Shown here one piece after another: positions 1 through 7,357 of a DNA stretch of 22,965 nucleotides (positions are counted from its first letter, which is position 1; each line of letters begins with the position of its first letter). Made by a program: the position numbers and the translations under genes. This DNA comes from Anaerobutyricum faecale (GTDB lineage Bacteria > Bacillota > Clostridia > Lachnospirales > Lachnospiraceae). The notes under the pieces were generated by a model. That model was given only the letters and a program-made list of their open reading frames with translations. It was not told the DNA's origin and did no database searches. The stretch is from NCBI GenBank assembly GCA_019119645.1, contig DWWR01000093.1, positions 1 through 22,965 on the forward strand. Reading direction: 5' to 3'.

Positions 1-117
1 TTCTTTTCTTTCTATTGAAAATCCTGTTCTTCCTTGTTCTCTTTTTTTTGCGGGATAATGCCTTTTTATATAGAAGCTTCTGGTACGCACAGAGTCTTTT
101 ACGGCTCTTTTCGCCAT
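1..117 (-). CDS. Unrecognised small basic protein, N-terminal part (runs off left edge)
   Basis: An ATG at 115-117 (minus) follows a near-perfect Shine-Dalgarno site (AGGAGGGAAGA, 5-6 nt spacing) and opens a frame of 39 codons that stays open to the window edge. The visible N-terminus is MAKRAVKDSVRTRSFYIKRH, followed by more Lys/Arg-rich sequence (PAKKREQGR). It is strongly basic with no hydrophobic segment, so it is probably cytoplasmic and perhaps nucleic-acid binding, but I do not recognise the family. A TATAAT box at 191-196 lies upstream and the guaB terminator lies between the two genes, so it appears to have its own transcription unit. The call rests on the ribosome site and promoter alone. 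Confidence 0.55.
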   Translation of the reverse strand, partial: MAKRAVKDSVRTRSFYIKRHYPAKKREQGRTGFSIERKE

Positions 118-190
118 TCTTCCCTCCTGGAAAATTCTTCTGAGCCAAAATAAACGGTCCTTTCCTGAATATTTCCTTTCCCCGAAATGA

Positions 191-221
191 ATTATATCGA
201 ATACGATATGATAAAACTCAA
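191..221 (-). promoter_or_regulatory. Predicted promoter of the left-edge gene
   Basis: On the minus strand a perfect TATAAT (-10, 191-196) is preceded by TTGAGT (216-221) at a long 19-nt spacing. It lies just downstream of the guaB terminator and about 75 nt before the ATG at 117. The -10 box is good; the -35 box is uncertain. Confidence 0.4.
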
Positions 222-235
222 AAAACACCCTATAA

Positions 236-293
236 GAAAAACAGGCTGTGCAGATTGGTTCCCATGGTTTCCATCCATCTGCAGCAGCCTGTT
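236..293 (-). terminator. Intrinsic terminator of guaB
   Basis: Arms 240-255 and 277-293 form a long hairpin (AACAGGCTG.GCAGAT against its complement, one bulge), followed on the minus strand by a TTTTTC tract. It begins about 80 nt after the guaB stop codon. Confidence 0.8.
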
Positions 294-371
294 CCATATT
301 ATCTGGAATACCTTACCGCAAGTCTGTATTCCTCGTATGTTTCCATCCTATTATATGATGGCGTCTTTCCA

Positions 372-1829
372 TTATTCTACGCTGTAGTTCGGCGCTTCCT
401 TTGTAATGTGAATGTCATGCGGATGACTCTCTCTCAGAGCAGCAGCGGACATCTTCACGAATCTGCCTTTCTCTTTCAGCTCTTCAATGGTTCTCGCTCC
501 ACAATATCCCATACCGGAACGAAGTCCTCCAACCAGCTGGAAGATGGTATCTTCCACAGTGCCTTTATAAGCCACACGGCCTTCCACACCTTCCGGAACC
601 AGCTTCTTGGCATTCTCCTGGAAATAACGGTCTTTGCTGCCGTTTTCCATGGCTGCCAGAGATCCCATACCACGGTATACTTTGTATTTTCTTCCCTGGT
701 ATAACTCAAAGCTTCCCGGGCTCTCGTCACATCCTGCCAGCAGACCGCCAAGCATGACCACGTTGGCGCCGGCTGCGATGGCCTTTGTGATATCACCGGA
801 GAACTTGATACCTCCATCGGCGATGATCGGGATGTTGTACTGTTTTGCCATCTCGTAGCAGTCCATGATCGCTGTAATCTGCGGTACACCAATACCCGCA
901 ACTACACGGGTTGTACAAATGGAACCAGGTCCGATACCAACTTTTACCGCATCCACACCACAGTCGATCAATGCCTTTGTGGCCTCTCCTGTGGCAACGT
1001 TGCCGGCGATCACCTGTAAATCCGGATATTTCTCTTTTACGAGAGCAAAGGTCTTAAGCACGTTGGCGGAATGTCCGTGAGCGGTATCGATGACGATAAC
1101 GTCAACATGAGCATTCACCAGCTCATCCACACGGTCCAGGATATCAGGAGTACATCCCACAGCCGCGCCGCAGAGAAGACGTCCGTTTTCATCTTTCGCG
1201 GAAAGAGGATAACGGATCTGTTTCTCGATATCCTTAATGGTAATCAGACCTTTTAAATTAAAATTCTCATCAACGATAGGAAGCTTCTCTTTTCTGGCCT
1301 TGCCGAGAATCTGCTTCGCCTCTTCCAGAGTGATTCCCTCTCTTGCAGTGACAAGACCGTCTGCCTCAGATGTCATGGATTCCTTAATCTTTTTGTCAAA
1401 GTTCGTCTCAAACTTCAAATCACGGTTAGTGATGATACCCACCAGTCTTCCGTTCTCTGTGATCGGAACACCGGAAATGTGGAACTTGGACATCAGCTCT
1501 TCTGCCTGCTGAAGGGTATGATCCGGAGAAAGATAAAACGGATCTGTAATGACACCATACTCGGAACGTTTTACCTTATCCACTTCATCAGCCTGCTGTG
1601 CAATGCTCATATTCTTATGGATGATACCGATACCACCCTGACGGGCCATGGCAATCGCCATCCGGTGTTCGGTTACCGTATCCATGCTGGCGCTCATCAG
1701 AGGAACATTCAGCTGAATCTTATTCGTCAGCTTGGTCTGAAGTTCCACTTCGTTCGGAATGACTTCTGAGTATCCCGGCACTAATAATACGTCATCAAAT
1801 GTGATTCCCTCTCCGATAATTTTTCCCAT
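372..1829 (-). CDS. guaB: Inosine-5'-monophosphate dehydrogenase
   Basis: Cytosolic enzyme that oxidises IMP to XMP with NAD+, the committed step of GMP synthesis. The 485-aa product has the normal length. The N-terminus (MGKIIGEGITFDDVLLVP) is typical, a CBS-domain pair occupies about residues 92-205, and the catalytic loop GPGSICTTR places the nucleophile at Cys305. The IMP-binding DGGIKFSGD and the YRGMGSLAAM flap follow. The longer open frame begins with TTG at 1850, but the AGGAAGG ribosome site lies inside that extension and 8-9 nt before the ATG at 1829, so 1829 is chosen. The gene is monocistronic, with its own promoter (1889-1918) and terminator (236-293). No purine riboswitch was seen in the leader. 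Nothing is missing. Confidence 0.97.
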   Translation of the reverse strand: MGKIIGEGITFDDVLLVPGYSEVIPNEVELQTKLTNKIQLNVPLMSASMDTVTEHRMAIAMARQGGIGIIHKNMSIAQQADEVDKVKRSEYGVITDPFYLSPDHTLQQAEELMSKFHISGVPITENGRLVGIITNRDLKFETNFDKKIKESMTSEADGLVTAREGITLEEAKQILGKARKEKLPIVDENFNLKGLITIKDIEKQIRYPLSAKDENGRLLCGAAVGCTPDILDRVDELVNAHVDVIVIDTAHGHSANVLKTFALVKEKYPDLQVIAGNVATGEATKALIDCGVDAVKVGIGPGSICTTRVVAGIGVPQITAIMDCYEMAKQYNIPIIADGGIKFSGDITKAIAAGANVVMLGGLLAGCDESPGSFELYQGRKYKVYRGMGSLAAMENGSKDRYFQENAKKLVPEGVEGRVAYKGTVEDTIFQLVGGLRSGMGYCGARTIEELKEKGRFVKMSAAALRESHPHDIHITKEAPNYSVE

Positions 1830-1888
1830 ATCAAACTTCCTTCCTGTCAATGTTGATTTATTAGTTTCTATAGTAATATTAGTAAGTT

Positions 1889-1918
1889 ATGTTATCATAA
1901 AAAATCAGATTTTGTCAA
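1889..1918 (-). promoter_or_regulatory. Predicted sigma-A promoter of guaB
   Basis: Minus strand: TTGACA (1913-1918), 18-nt spacer, TAACAT (1889-1894) preceded by an extended TGn. It lies about 60 nt upstream of the guaB ATG. Confidence 0.65.
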
Positions 1919-2049
1919 CAAGTCAATCATACGTTTTTTTATCTGAAATCTCATAAATTCTTAGTGAAATTCACAGTACATTAGTTCTTTTCTCCTCTGT
2001 GTTTTTCGTAAACGGACGTCTGTCTTTTCCCGGCGTATTTTTTTGTATC

Positions 2050-2101
2050 AAAAAGGAAGGGATATCCTCCCGCATCAAAGATACCGGAAAATATCCCTCC
2101 C
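2050..2101 (-). terminator. Intrinsic terminator of the nfnAB operon
   Basis: Arms 2055-2065 and 2091-2101 pair (GGGATAT/ATATCCC core, 11 bp with one mismatch) and are followed on the minus strand by TTTTT. It lies just after the nfnB stop codon. Confidence 0.7.
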
Positions 2102-2111
2102 ATAATTGCAT

Positions 2112-3509
2112 TTATTTTGCTGATAATTTTGCGTCGATCGCCGCTGCCGCGCGCTTTCCTGCTCCCATGGCAAGGATAACGGTAGCCGCTCCGGTTACAG
2201 TATCTCCGCCGGCGTATACATTCTCTTTGGAGGACTCCATGGTCTCTTCATTGACAATGATACCGCCCCATTTCTGGCACTCCAGTCCCGGTGTGGTATG
2301 ACGGATCAACGGGTTCGGGCTCTGTCCGATGGCGATGATGACTGTCTCCACATCCATCACATAGTTGGAACCTTCAATCGGCTCCGGACGTCTTCTTCCG
2401 GATGCATCCGGCTCACCCAGCTGCTGTTTGACGATTTCCATTCCTTTTACCCATCCGTTTTCGTCACCGAGAATGGCAGCCGGATTGTTCAGGAAACGGA
2501 AAATGATTCCCTCTTCTTTCGCGTGATGAAGCTCTTCCAGACGGGCCGGTGCTTCCTCCTCGCTTCTTCTGTATACGATATAAACTTCTTCAGCTCCCAG
2601 ACGTTTCGCAGTTCTCGCGGCATCCATAGCCACATTACCTGCTCCCACGACAGCCACTCTTCTGCCCACCTTGACAGGAGTCGGAGCCTCCGGGAACTTG
2701 TATGCTTTCATCAGGTTCACACGGGTCAGAAACTCATTGGCAGAATATACTCCCAGGAGATTCTCGCCAGGAATATTTAAGAAACGCGGAAGTCCCGCTC
2801 CGCTTCCCACAAATACTGCTTCATAACCGTCTTCCATCAGCTCATCGATGGTAACGGAACGGCCCACGATCACGTTAGTGTCGATCTTCACACCCAGATC
2901 TTCCACACTCTTGATCTCTCTGGCAACCAGATCTTTCGGCAGACGGAACTCCGGAATACCGTAGCTTAACACACCGCCGGCCTTATGTAAAGCTTCAAAA
3001 ATCGTAACGTCGTAACCTTTTTTGATAAGCTCTCCGGCACAGGTCAATCCTGCAGGACCGGAACCTACCACAGCCACTTTATGGCCATTTTTCTCAATGT
3101 CCACTTCCACTGGTTTCGCGTGTGCCATATGATAGTCAGCCACAAAACGCTCCATACGTCCGATACCCACCGGTTCGCCTTTGATGCCGCGGACACATTT
3201 GCCCTCGCACTGGTTCTCCTGCGGACATACACGGCCGCAGATTGCCGGCAGCGCATTCTCACTAGTGATCACTTCATAAGCGCCCTCAAAGTCGCCTTCT
3301 GCCACTTTAGCCACGAACTCCGGAATCGGAACGTTAACCGGACATCCGCCGACACATGGTTTATTCTTACAGTTCAAACAACGGGTTGCCTCTTCCACAG
3401 CCATCTCTGCCGTGTAGCCGAGAGCCACCTCGTCAAAGTTTTTATTTCTTACATTTGGGTCCTGTTCCGGCATCGGAACCTTAGTCAGACTCATATTCTT
3501 TTTTGCCAT
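2112..3509 (-). CDS. nfnB: NADH-dependent reduced ferredoxin:NADP+ oxidoreductase, large subunit (NfnB / GltD-like)
   Basis: A 465-aa flavoprotein of the glutamate-synthase-small-subunit family, called NfnB here because it is paired with an NfnA-type subunit. NfnAB is a cytosolic flavin-bifurcating enzyme that reduces NADP+ with NADH and reduced ferredoxin. Visible: two Cys clusters for [4Fe-4S] centres (C44, C47, C52, C56 and C91, C95, C101, C105), an FAD motif GSGPAG (149-154), an NADP(H) motif GAGNVAMD (from 289), and the C-terminal FAD motif GGDTVTGAATV (from 434). The longer frame starts at a TTG (3530) that is part of the GGAAGGGGAG ribosome site; the ATG at 3509 is preferred. One nucleotide separates it from the nfnA stop, implying translational coupling. 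No glutamate synthase large subunit is nearby, which favours Nfn; databases often name this protein gltA or 'glutamate synthase'. Confidence 0.85.
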   Translation of the reverse strand: MAKKNMSLTKVPMPEQDPNVRNKNFDEVALGYTAEMAVEEATRCLNCKNKPCVGGCPVNVPIPEFVAKVAEGDFEGAYEVITSENALPAICGRVCPQENQCEGKCVRGIKGEPVGIGRMERFVADYHMAHAKPVEVDIEKNGHKVAVVGSGPAGLTCAGELIKKGYDVTIFEALHKAGGVLSYGIPEFRLPKDLVAREIKSVEDLGVKIDTNVIVGRSVTIDELMEDGYEAVFVGSGAGLPRFLNIPGENLLGVYSANEFLTRVNLMKAYKFPEAPTPVKVGRRVAVVGAGNVAMDAARTAKRLGAEEVYIVYRRSEEEAPARLEELHHAKEEGIIFRFLNNPAAILGDENGWVKGMEIVKQQLGEPDASGRRRPEPIEGSNYVMDVETVIIAIGQSPNPLIRHTTPGLECQKWGGIIVNEETMESSKENVYAGGDTVTGAATVILAMGAGKRAAAAIDAKLSAK

Positions 3510-3510
3510 T

Positions 3511-4338
3511 TTATTTTGCTCCCCTTCCAATTTTGCACTGATGTTCTTCTTCTTTAAAGATACCCTGTCTTCTCATACATTCATCAAAATCAACCTTGAA
3601 TCCGTCAAAGTCAGGTCCATCCACACAGGCAAATTTTGTCTCTCCGTCAACAGTGACACGGCAGCCGCCGCACATTCCCGTACCGTCGATCATGATCGGG
3701 TTCAGAGAAACCATCGTATGGAGATTCAATGGACGGGTTACATTTACCACATTCTTCATCATGATCAGCGGGCCGATGGCGATACACTCATCATATACCT
3801 CTCCCTTGTCGAGAAGGTCCTGAAGAACCGTTGTAACAAATCCTTTGGTGCCAAGACTTCCATCGTCTGTGGCAATGTAAACATTCTCGCAGAACTCTTT
3901 GAACTGATCAGCCAGAAGAACGTATTCAGCGCTCTTTCCGCCGATGATCACATCGACCTTAGTACCCATGGCTGCCAGCTTACGAAGCTGCGGATATAAT
4001 GGCGCCGCGCCGACACCGCCGGCCACGCCGATCACTTTGTTCTCTTTCTTTTCGAGAACCGCAGGAACTCCAAGAGGTCCCACGAAATCCTGCACATAGT
4101 CTCCTTCCTGCTTCTTGCTTAAGAGATCTGTGCTGTAGCCGACTACCTGATAAATAATAGTGACCGTTTCTTTTTCACGGTCATAGTCGGCGATGGTGAG
4201 AGGGATTCTCTCTCCATCCTCATCCACACGAATAATGATGAACTGTCCCGGTTCGCATTTTCTTGCGACGAAAGGAGCGTGAATCTCCATCAGTTCCACC
4301 GCATTATTCAATGTCTGTTTTTTTACAATTTTGTACAT
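3511..4338 (-). CDS. nfnA: NADH-dependent reduced ferredoxin:NADP+ oxidoreductase, small subunit (NfnA / ferredoxin-NADP reductase type)
   Basis: A 275-aa protein of the ferredoxin-NADP reductase/PyrK-like family: FAD-binding beta-barrel (about 1-95, with IPLTIADYD), NAD(P)-binding domain (AGGVGAAPLYPQ, about 100-215), and a C-terminal [2Fe-2S] segment MCGGCRVTV...FACVDGPDFDG giving C223, C226 and C238. Only three Cys ligands are seen; D218 in DGTGMCGGC sits where, from memory, NfnA enzymes use an Asp as fourth ligand, which distinguishes it from four-Cys PyrK. Length matches NfnA. No pyrD is adjacent, which also argues against PyrK. The longest frame starts at 4392, but a GAGGTGG site lies about 9 nt before the ATG at 4338. 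It is the first gene of nfnAB; a 13-bp dyad sits at the predicted transcription start. Confidence 0.85.
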   Translation of the reverse strand: MYKIVKKQTLNNAVELMEIHAPFVARKCEPGQFIIIRVDEDGERIPLTIADYDREKETVTIIYQVVGYSTDLLSKKQEGDYVQDFVGPLGVPAVLEKKENKVIGVAGGVGAAPLYPQLRKLAAMGTKVDVIIGGKSAEYVLLADQFKEFCENVYIATDDGSLGTKGFVTTVLQDLLDKGEVYDECIAIGPLIMMKNVVNVTRPLNLHTMVSLNPIMIDGTGMCGGCRVTVDGETKFACVDGPDFDGFKVDFDECMRRQGIFKEEEHQCKIGRGAK

Positions 4339-4366
4339 GCGTCTTTCCACCTCACTTAAAATATCA

Positions 4367-4398
4367 CACACAATGATGAGAAAAATCATCATTGTGTG
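4367..4398. promoter_or_regulatory. Perfect 13-bp dyad at the nfnAB transcription start (operator or leader hairpin)
   Basis: CACACAATGATGA (4367-4379), 6-nt spacer, TCATCATTGTGTG (4386-4398): a perfect inverted repeat. It begins 7 nt downstream of the predicted -10 box (4406-4411), so it covers +1 to about +32 of the nfnAB transcript. There is no T-run, so it is not a terminator. It could be a repressor operator or a 5'-terminal mRNA hairpin. Confidence 0.6.
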
Positions 4399-4405
4399 CG
4401 TAAAT

Positions 4406-4434
4406 ATTATCCCATGAATACGAAAAAATTACAA
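4406..4434 (-). promoter_or_regulatory. Predicted sigma-A promoter of nfnAB
   Basis: Minus strand: TTGTAA (4429-4434), 17-nt spacer, GATAAT (4406-4411), about 70 nt before the nfnA ATG. Confidence 0.55.
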
Positions 4435-4592
4435 GTAAATTCAACAAAAAACGTGAGAAAATCAACAAAAGACTGGAGAAATTCTCTGATTTTTTTATCA
4501 AATCGACCGAAAAAGTTCTGTATTTATTTTAAGATGTCTTCAAACTGCCTCATCTGCCTCTCCGCCGGCAAACGCCTGCGCCGGCAGAACTG

Positions 4593-6254
4593 TTATTTTT
4601 TTGGCTTGTAAGAACTCTTCAGTGACACGATCCGGTTGAATACCAGGTGGTCTTCCCGGCTGTCCTTGGCGTCACAGCAGAAATAACCATTTCTCACGAA
4701 CTGATAACTGTCGTAAGCCTTGCTGTCTTTCAGAGCGGCTTCCAGCTTGCAGTGAGAAAGCACCGTCAGTGAATTCGGATTCAGGTTGAGGCTTCCGTCC
4801 TCATTGTAAACACCTTTTTCTTCATCTACAATGTTCTCATACAGACGCACTTCCGCATCCACACATTCGGAGGCACATACCCAGTGGATGGTTCCCTTCA
4901 CCTTCCGTCCGGTAAAACCGCTGCCGCTCTTGGTTTCCGGATCATAGGTACAGTAAATCTCCGTTACATTTCCGTTCTCATCGGTCTTGTAATCAGTACA
5001 GGTAACAAAATAAGCATTCATGAGCCGCACTTCATTGCCCGGATAGAGGCGGAAATACTTCTTCGGCGGATCGATCATAAAGTCATCTCTCTCGATATAG
5101 ATCTCCCGTCCGAACGCCACCTGACGAATACCCAGCGCTTCGTTCTCTTTGTTGTTTTCCACATCCAGATATTCGATCTGTCCTTCCGGATAATTTGTGA
5201 TAATCACCTTCACAGGATCGAGCACCGCCATCATTCTGGACTTCTTAAGCTTTAAGTCATCACGGATGCAGAACTCCAGCATAGCATAATCCACGGAACT
5301 CTGCGCCTTGGAGATGCCGGCCAGCTCAATGAAGTTCCGGATGGACTCCGGCGTGAATCCTCTTCTTCTGAGCGCCGCGATGGATACCAGACGCGGATCA
5401 TCCCAGCCATCCACAATACCTTCTTCCACCAGCTTCTTAATATAACGCTTGCCGGTGATCACGTTGGTCAGATACATTTTCGCAAACTCAATCTGTCTTG
5501 GCGGCTGTTCAAAGCCCACTTCCCGTACTACCCAGTCATAGAGCGGACGATGATCCTCAAACTCCAGCGTACAGATAGAATGGGTCACGCCCTCAATGGC
5601 GTCCTCGATCGGGTGGGCGAAATCATACATCGGATAAATGCACCATTTATCACCGGTGTTGTGATGATGCATGTGTGCCACACGATAAATGACCGGATCA
5701 CGCATGTTCATGTTGCCGCTGGCCATGTCGATCTTGGCGCGGAGTACTTTTTCTCCGTCTTTAAACTCACCGTTTCTCATTCTCTCAAACAGATCAAGGT
5801 TCTCCTCCACGGAGCGGTTCCGGTACGGACTCTCCTTGCCCGGTTCCTTCAGGGTTCCTCTATATTCACGGATTTCCTCCGCTGATAAATCACATACATA
5901 AGCTTTTCCCTTTTTGATCAGGGTCACTGCAGCCTCGTACATCTGTTCAAAATAATCTGAAGCAAAGTACAGACGATCTTCAAAATCAGCGCCGAGCCAC
6001 AGCACGTCTTCCTTGATTGATTCCACAAATTCCACTTTTTCTTTCGTTGGATTCGTATCATCAAATCTTAAATTAAACTTTCCGTGATATTCCTGCGCCA
6101 GCCCGTAATTTAACAGAATCGCCTTTGCATGTCCAATATGCAGATATCCGTTTGGTTCCGGAGGGAAACGTGTCATCACATGATCATACACTCCCTCTTC
6201 CAGATCCTTATCAATTGCCAGTTCAATAAAATTCTTCGATACATTTCCTTCCAT
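4593..6254 (-). CDS. glnS: Glutaminyl-tRNA synthetase
   Basis: Class I synthetase that charges tRNA-Gln with glutamine in the cytosol. At 553 aa it is the length of E. coli GlnRS. The signature PPEPNGYLHIGHAKA holds the HIGH motif at 39-42; DDTNPTKE, the WDDPRL segment and the C-terminal anticodon-binding beta-barrels are present. The second ATP-binding loop reads VITGKR (265-270), where E. coli-type enzymes have VMSKR, so the MSK core is altered while the Lys-Arg is kept. The start is ATG 6254: AGGAGG is 6 nt upstream, whereas it directly abuts the ATG at 6260. The gene has its own promoter (6338-6366). Many Firmicutes make Gln-tRNA by GatCAB instead; a direct GlnRS is patchy in Clostridia. 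Confidence 0.95.
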   Translation of the reverse strand: MEGNVSKNFIELAIDKDLEEGVYDHVMTRFPPEPNGYLHIGHAKAILLNYGLAQEYHGKFNLRFDDTNPTKEKVEFVESIKEDVLWLGADFEDRLYFASDYFEQMYEAAVTLIKKGKAYVCDLSAEEIREYRGTLKEPGKESPYRNRSVEENLDLFERMRNGEFKDGEKVLRAKIDMASGNMNMRDPVIYRVAHMHHHNTGDKWCIYPMYDFAHPIEDAIEGVTHSICTLEFEDHRPLYDWVVREVGFEQPPRQIEFAKMYLTNVITGKRYIKKLVEEGIVDGWDDPRLVSIAALRRRGFTPESIRNFIELAGISKAQSSVDYAMLEFCIRDDLKLKKSRMMAVLDPVKVIITNYPEGQIEYLDVENNKENEALGIRQVAFGREIYIERDDFMIDPPKKYFRLYPGNEVRLMNAYFVTCTDYKTDENGNVTEIYCTYDPETKSGSGFTGRKVKGTIHWVCASECVDAEVRLYENIVDEEKGVYNEDGSLNLNPNSLTVLSHCKLEAALKDSKAYDSYQFVRNGYFCCDAKDSREDHLVFNRIVSLKSSYKPKK

Positions 6255-6337
6255 TGTCATCCTCCTGGTAAAAAATGTGCAGGCCAGCGCCGCCTGACCC
6301 ACAGGTAAATGCGGCAGATGCCAGCTAACTGCGTTCT

Positions 6338-6366
6338 ATCATATCATAATTACAAAATCGGCACAA
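6338..6366 (-). promoter_or_regulatory. Predicted sigma-A promoter of glnS
   Basis: Minus strand: TTGTGC (6361-6366), 17-nt spacer, TATGAT (6338-6343) with an extended TGa. It gives a leader of about 75 nt before the glnS ATG. No T-box motif was found in that leader. Confidence 0.6.
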
Positions 6367-6396
6367 GAAAAAATCGGCAGTGACAAAGCAAAGTAC

Positions 6397-6441
6397 AAAA
6401 AAATGATGGCACACGAAAGAATCCGCCGCCATCATTTTTTC
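6397..6441 (-). terminator. Intrinsic terminator of the sleB-like gene (symmetrical)
   Basis: Arms 6398-6410 and 6428-6440 (AAAAAATGATGGC/GCCATCATTTTTT) form a perfect 13-bp hairpin flanked by A- and T-runs on both sides. It ends the minus-strand gene at 6455 and would also work in the other direction. Confidence 0.85.
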
Positions 6442-6454
6442 TTTTTGCCCGCAC

Positions 6455-7117
6455 TTACTGCATTTCATATTTATCTTCTGTCAGATAAAAATACGTGTTA
6501 TCGCCAATCTGGCCATACGTTTCGTACCCGCTCAGATAGTCATAACTGGAAGAACGGAAATACAAAATATAAGAAGGAATATTTCTCTTTCCTTTATATA
6601 AAGCATCGTCCACCGCGGCAATGCATTCTTCCGAAGGCTTCCGGTCCACATACGGGTAAGTTCCCGTTTCCTTATCATAATACGCGGTAAACTGAGAATC
6701 CTCCGTCACCACATCCATCAGATCATCAGAATATTTATCGGACTGCGTCCGGTTCATCATGCAGCTGATCACCGCCAGAGAGCCCTCATAACCGGTATCA
6801 CACTCCATGGACACTACTTTATACAGAATATCTTTCTCTTCCTCCGTCAGTGTCTCCCCGTACATATTCAGATTCTCCATGGTCTGACATTCGCTGGTTC
6901 TCCCTGCGCTTCCTTTGTTCTTTGTACTTTTTTCCACAACCCCTTTTACCGTCTCCTCTCCCATCAGTGAAGCGGCGATATCTCCCTTCGATCCGTCCTC
7001 CACAGAAAATGGGAAAAACGTCCCTGCCCGTACCGACTGGAAACATACCAGACAGCCGATGGCAGCCATGATTGCATATGTCCTCATTTGATATCTGTGT
7101 CTTTTCTTCAAATTCAT
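6455..7117 (-). CDS. Exported SleB-like cell-wall hydrolase
   Basis: A 220-aa protein with a basic N-terminus and a hydrophobic stretch (about 12-29) ending VRA, likely a signal peptide or membrane anchor. A linker follows, then a C-terminal domain (about 90-220) of the SleB/hydrolase_2 family, lytic transglycosylases that cut spore cortex or vegetative peptidoglycan. The diagnostic segment KVVSMECDTGYEGSLAVISCMMNR matches the family pattern around the catalytic Glu (E105), and QFTAYYD follows. The peptidoglycan-binding domain of true SleB is absent, so it is closer to the short CwlJ/SleB-like hydrolases. The ribosome site GGGAGAGG precedes the ATG at 7117. The upstream region contains a box resembling sporulation-sigma promoters, so a role in sporulation is possible but not shown. 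Confidence 0.8.
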   Translation of the reverse strand: MNLKKRHRYQMRTYAIMAAIGCLVCFQSVRAGTFFPFSVEDGSKGDIAASLMGEETVKGVVEKSTKNKGSAGRTSECQTMENLNMYGETLTEEEKDILYKVVSMECDTGYEGSLAVISCMMNRTQSDKYSDDLMDVVTEDSQFTAYYDKETGTYPYVDRKPSEECIAAVDDALYKGKRNIPSYILYFRSSSYDYLSGYETYGQIGDNTYFYLTEDKYEMQ

Positions 7118-7161
7118 GCACCTCTCCCTTTTCTATGATCAAACTGGTTTGGGGTTAATAA

Positions 7162-7192
7162 AGTATATGCATTTTTGTAATAGTTTATTAAC
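7162..7192 (-). promoter_or_regulatory. Possible sporulation-type promoter of the sleB-like gene
   Basis: On the minus strand CATATACT (7162-7169) fits the sigma-E-like -10 pattern CATAnAnT. TTAATA lies 16 nt upstream. The same stretch is bounded by an inverted repeat, GTTAATAAA (7154-7162) and TTTATTAAC (7184-7192). A sigma-A reading of the same bases (TATACT) has no convincing -35. AT-richness makes chance matches likely. Confidence 0.25.
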
Positions 7193-7311
7193 AACTATCT
7201 GCATTTTTTTGTAAAAAAAGGTTCACACAAAGTTTACTGGTGGATAATCAAAAGTATTTCCCATCCATCCAGATTTATACACAGATTCAAATTTTTATTG
7301 TATTTTATAGC

Positions 7312-7349
7312 AAAAAAACAGCAGCACCGCCGTTTCCATGCGATGCTGC
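7312..7349 (-). terminator. Intrinsic terminator of the C39-like peptidase gene
   Basis: Arms 7321-7330 and 7340-7349 (GCAGCATCGC with GCGGTGCTGC on the minus strand, one wobble or mismatch) are followed by TGTTTTTTTG. It starts directly after the stop codon at 7358. Confidence 0.85.
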
Positions 7350-7357
7350 CGCCTTAA

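Noticed and set aside
1830..1850. TTG start extending guaB by 7 residues
   Set aside because: The extension contains the ribosome site of the ATG at 1829.
2112..3509. Assignment as true glutamate synthase small subunit (gltD)
   Set aside because: No gltB nearby and a directly coupled NfnA-type subunit instead.
4540..4592. GCCGGC-rich stretch after glnS as a terminator
   Set aside because: Self-complementary hexamers are present but there is no following T-run; no convincing glnS terminator was found.
4396..4611. 71-codon plus-strand frame between nfnA and glnS, K/N-rich
   Set aside because: No ribosome site, non-ATG start, overlaps the glnS 3' end, composition explained by AT-rich promoter DNA.
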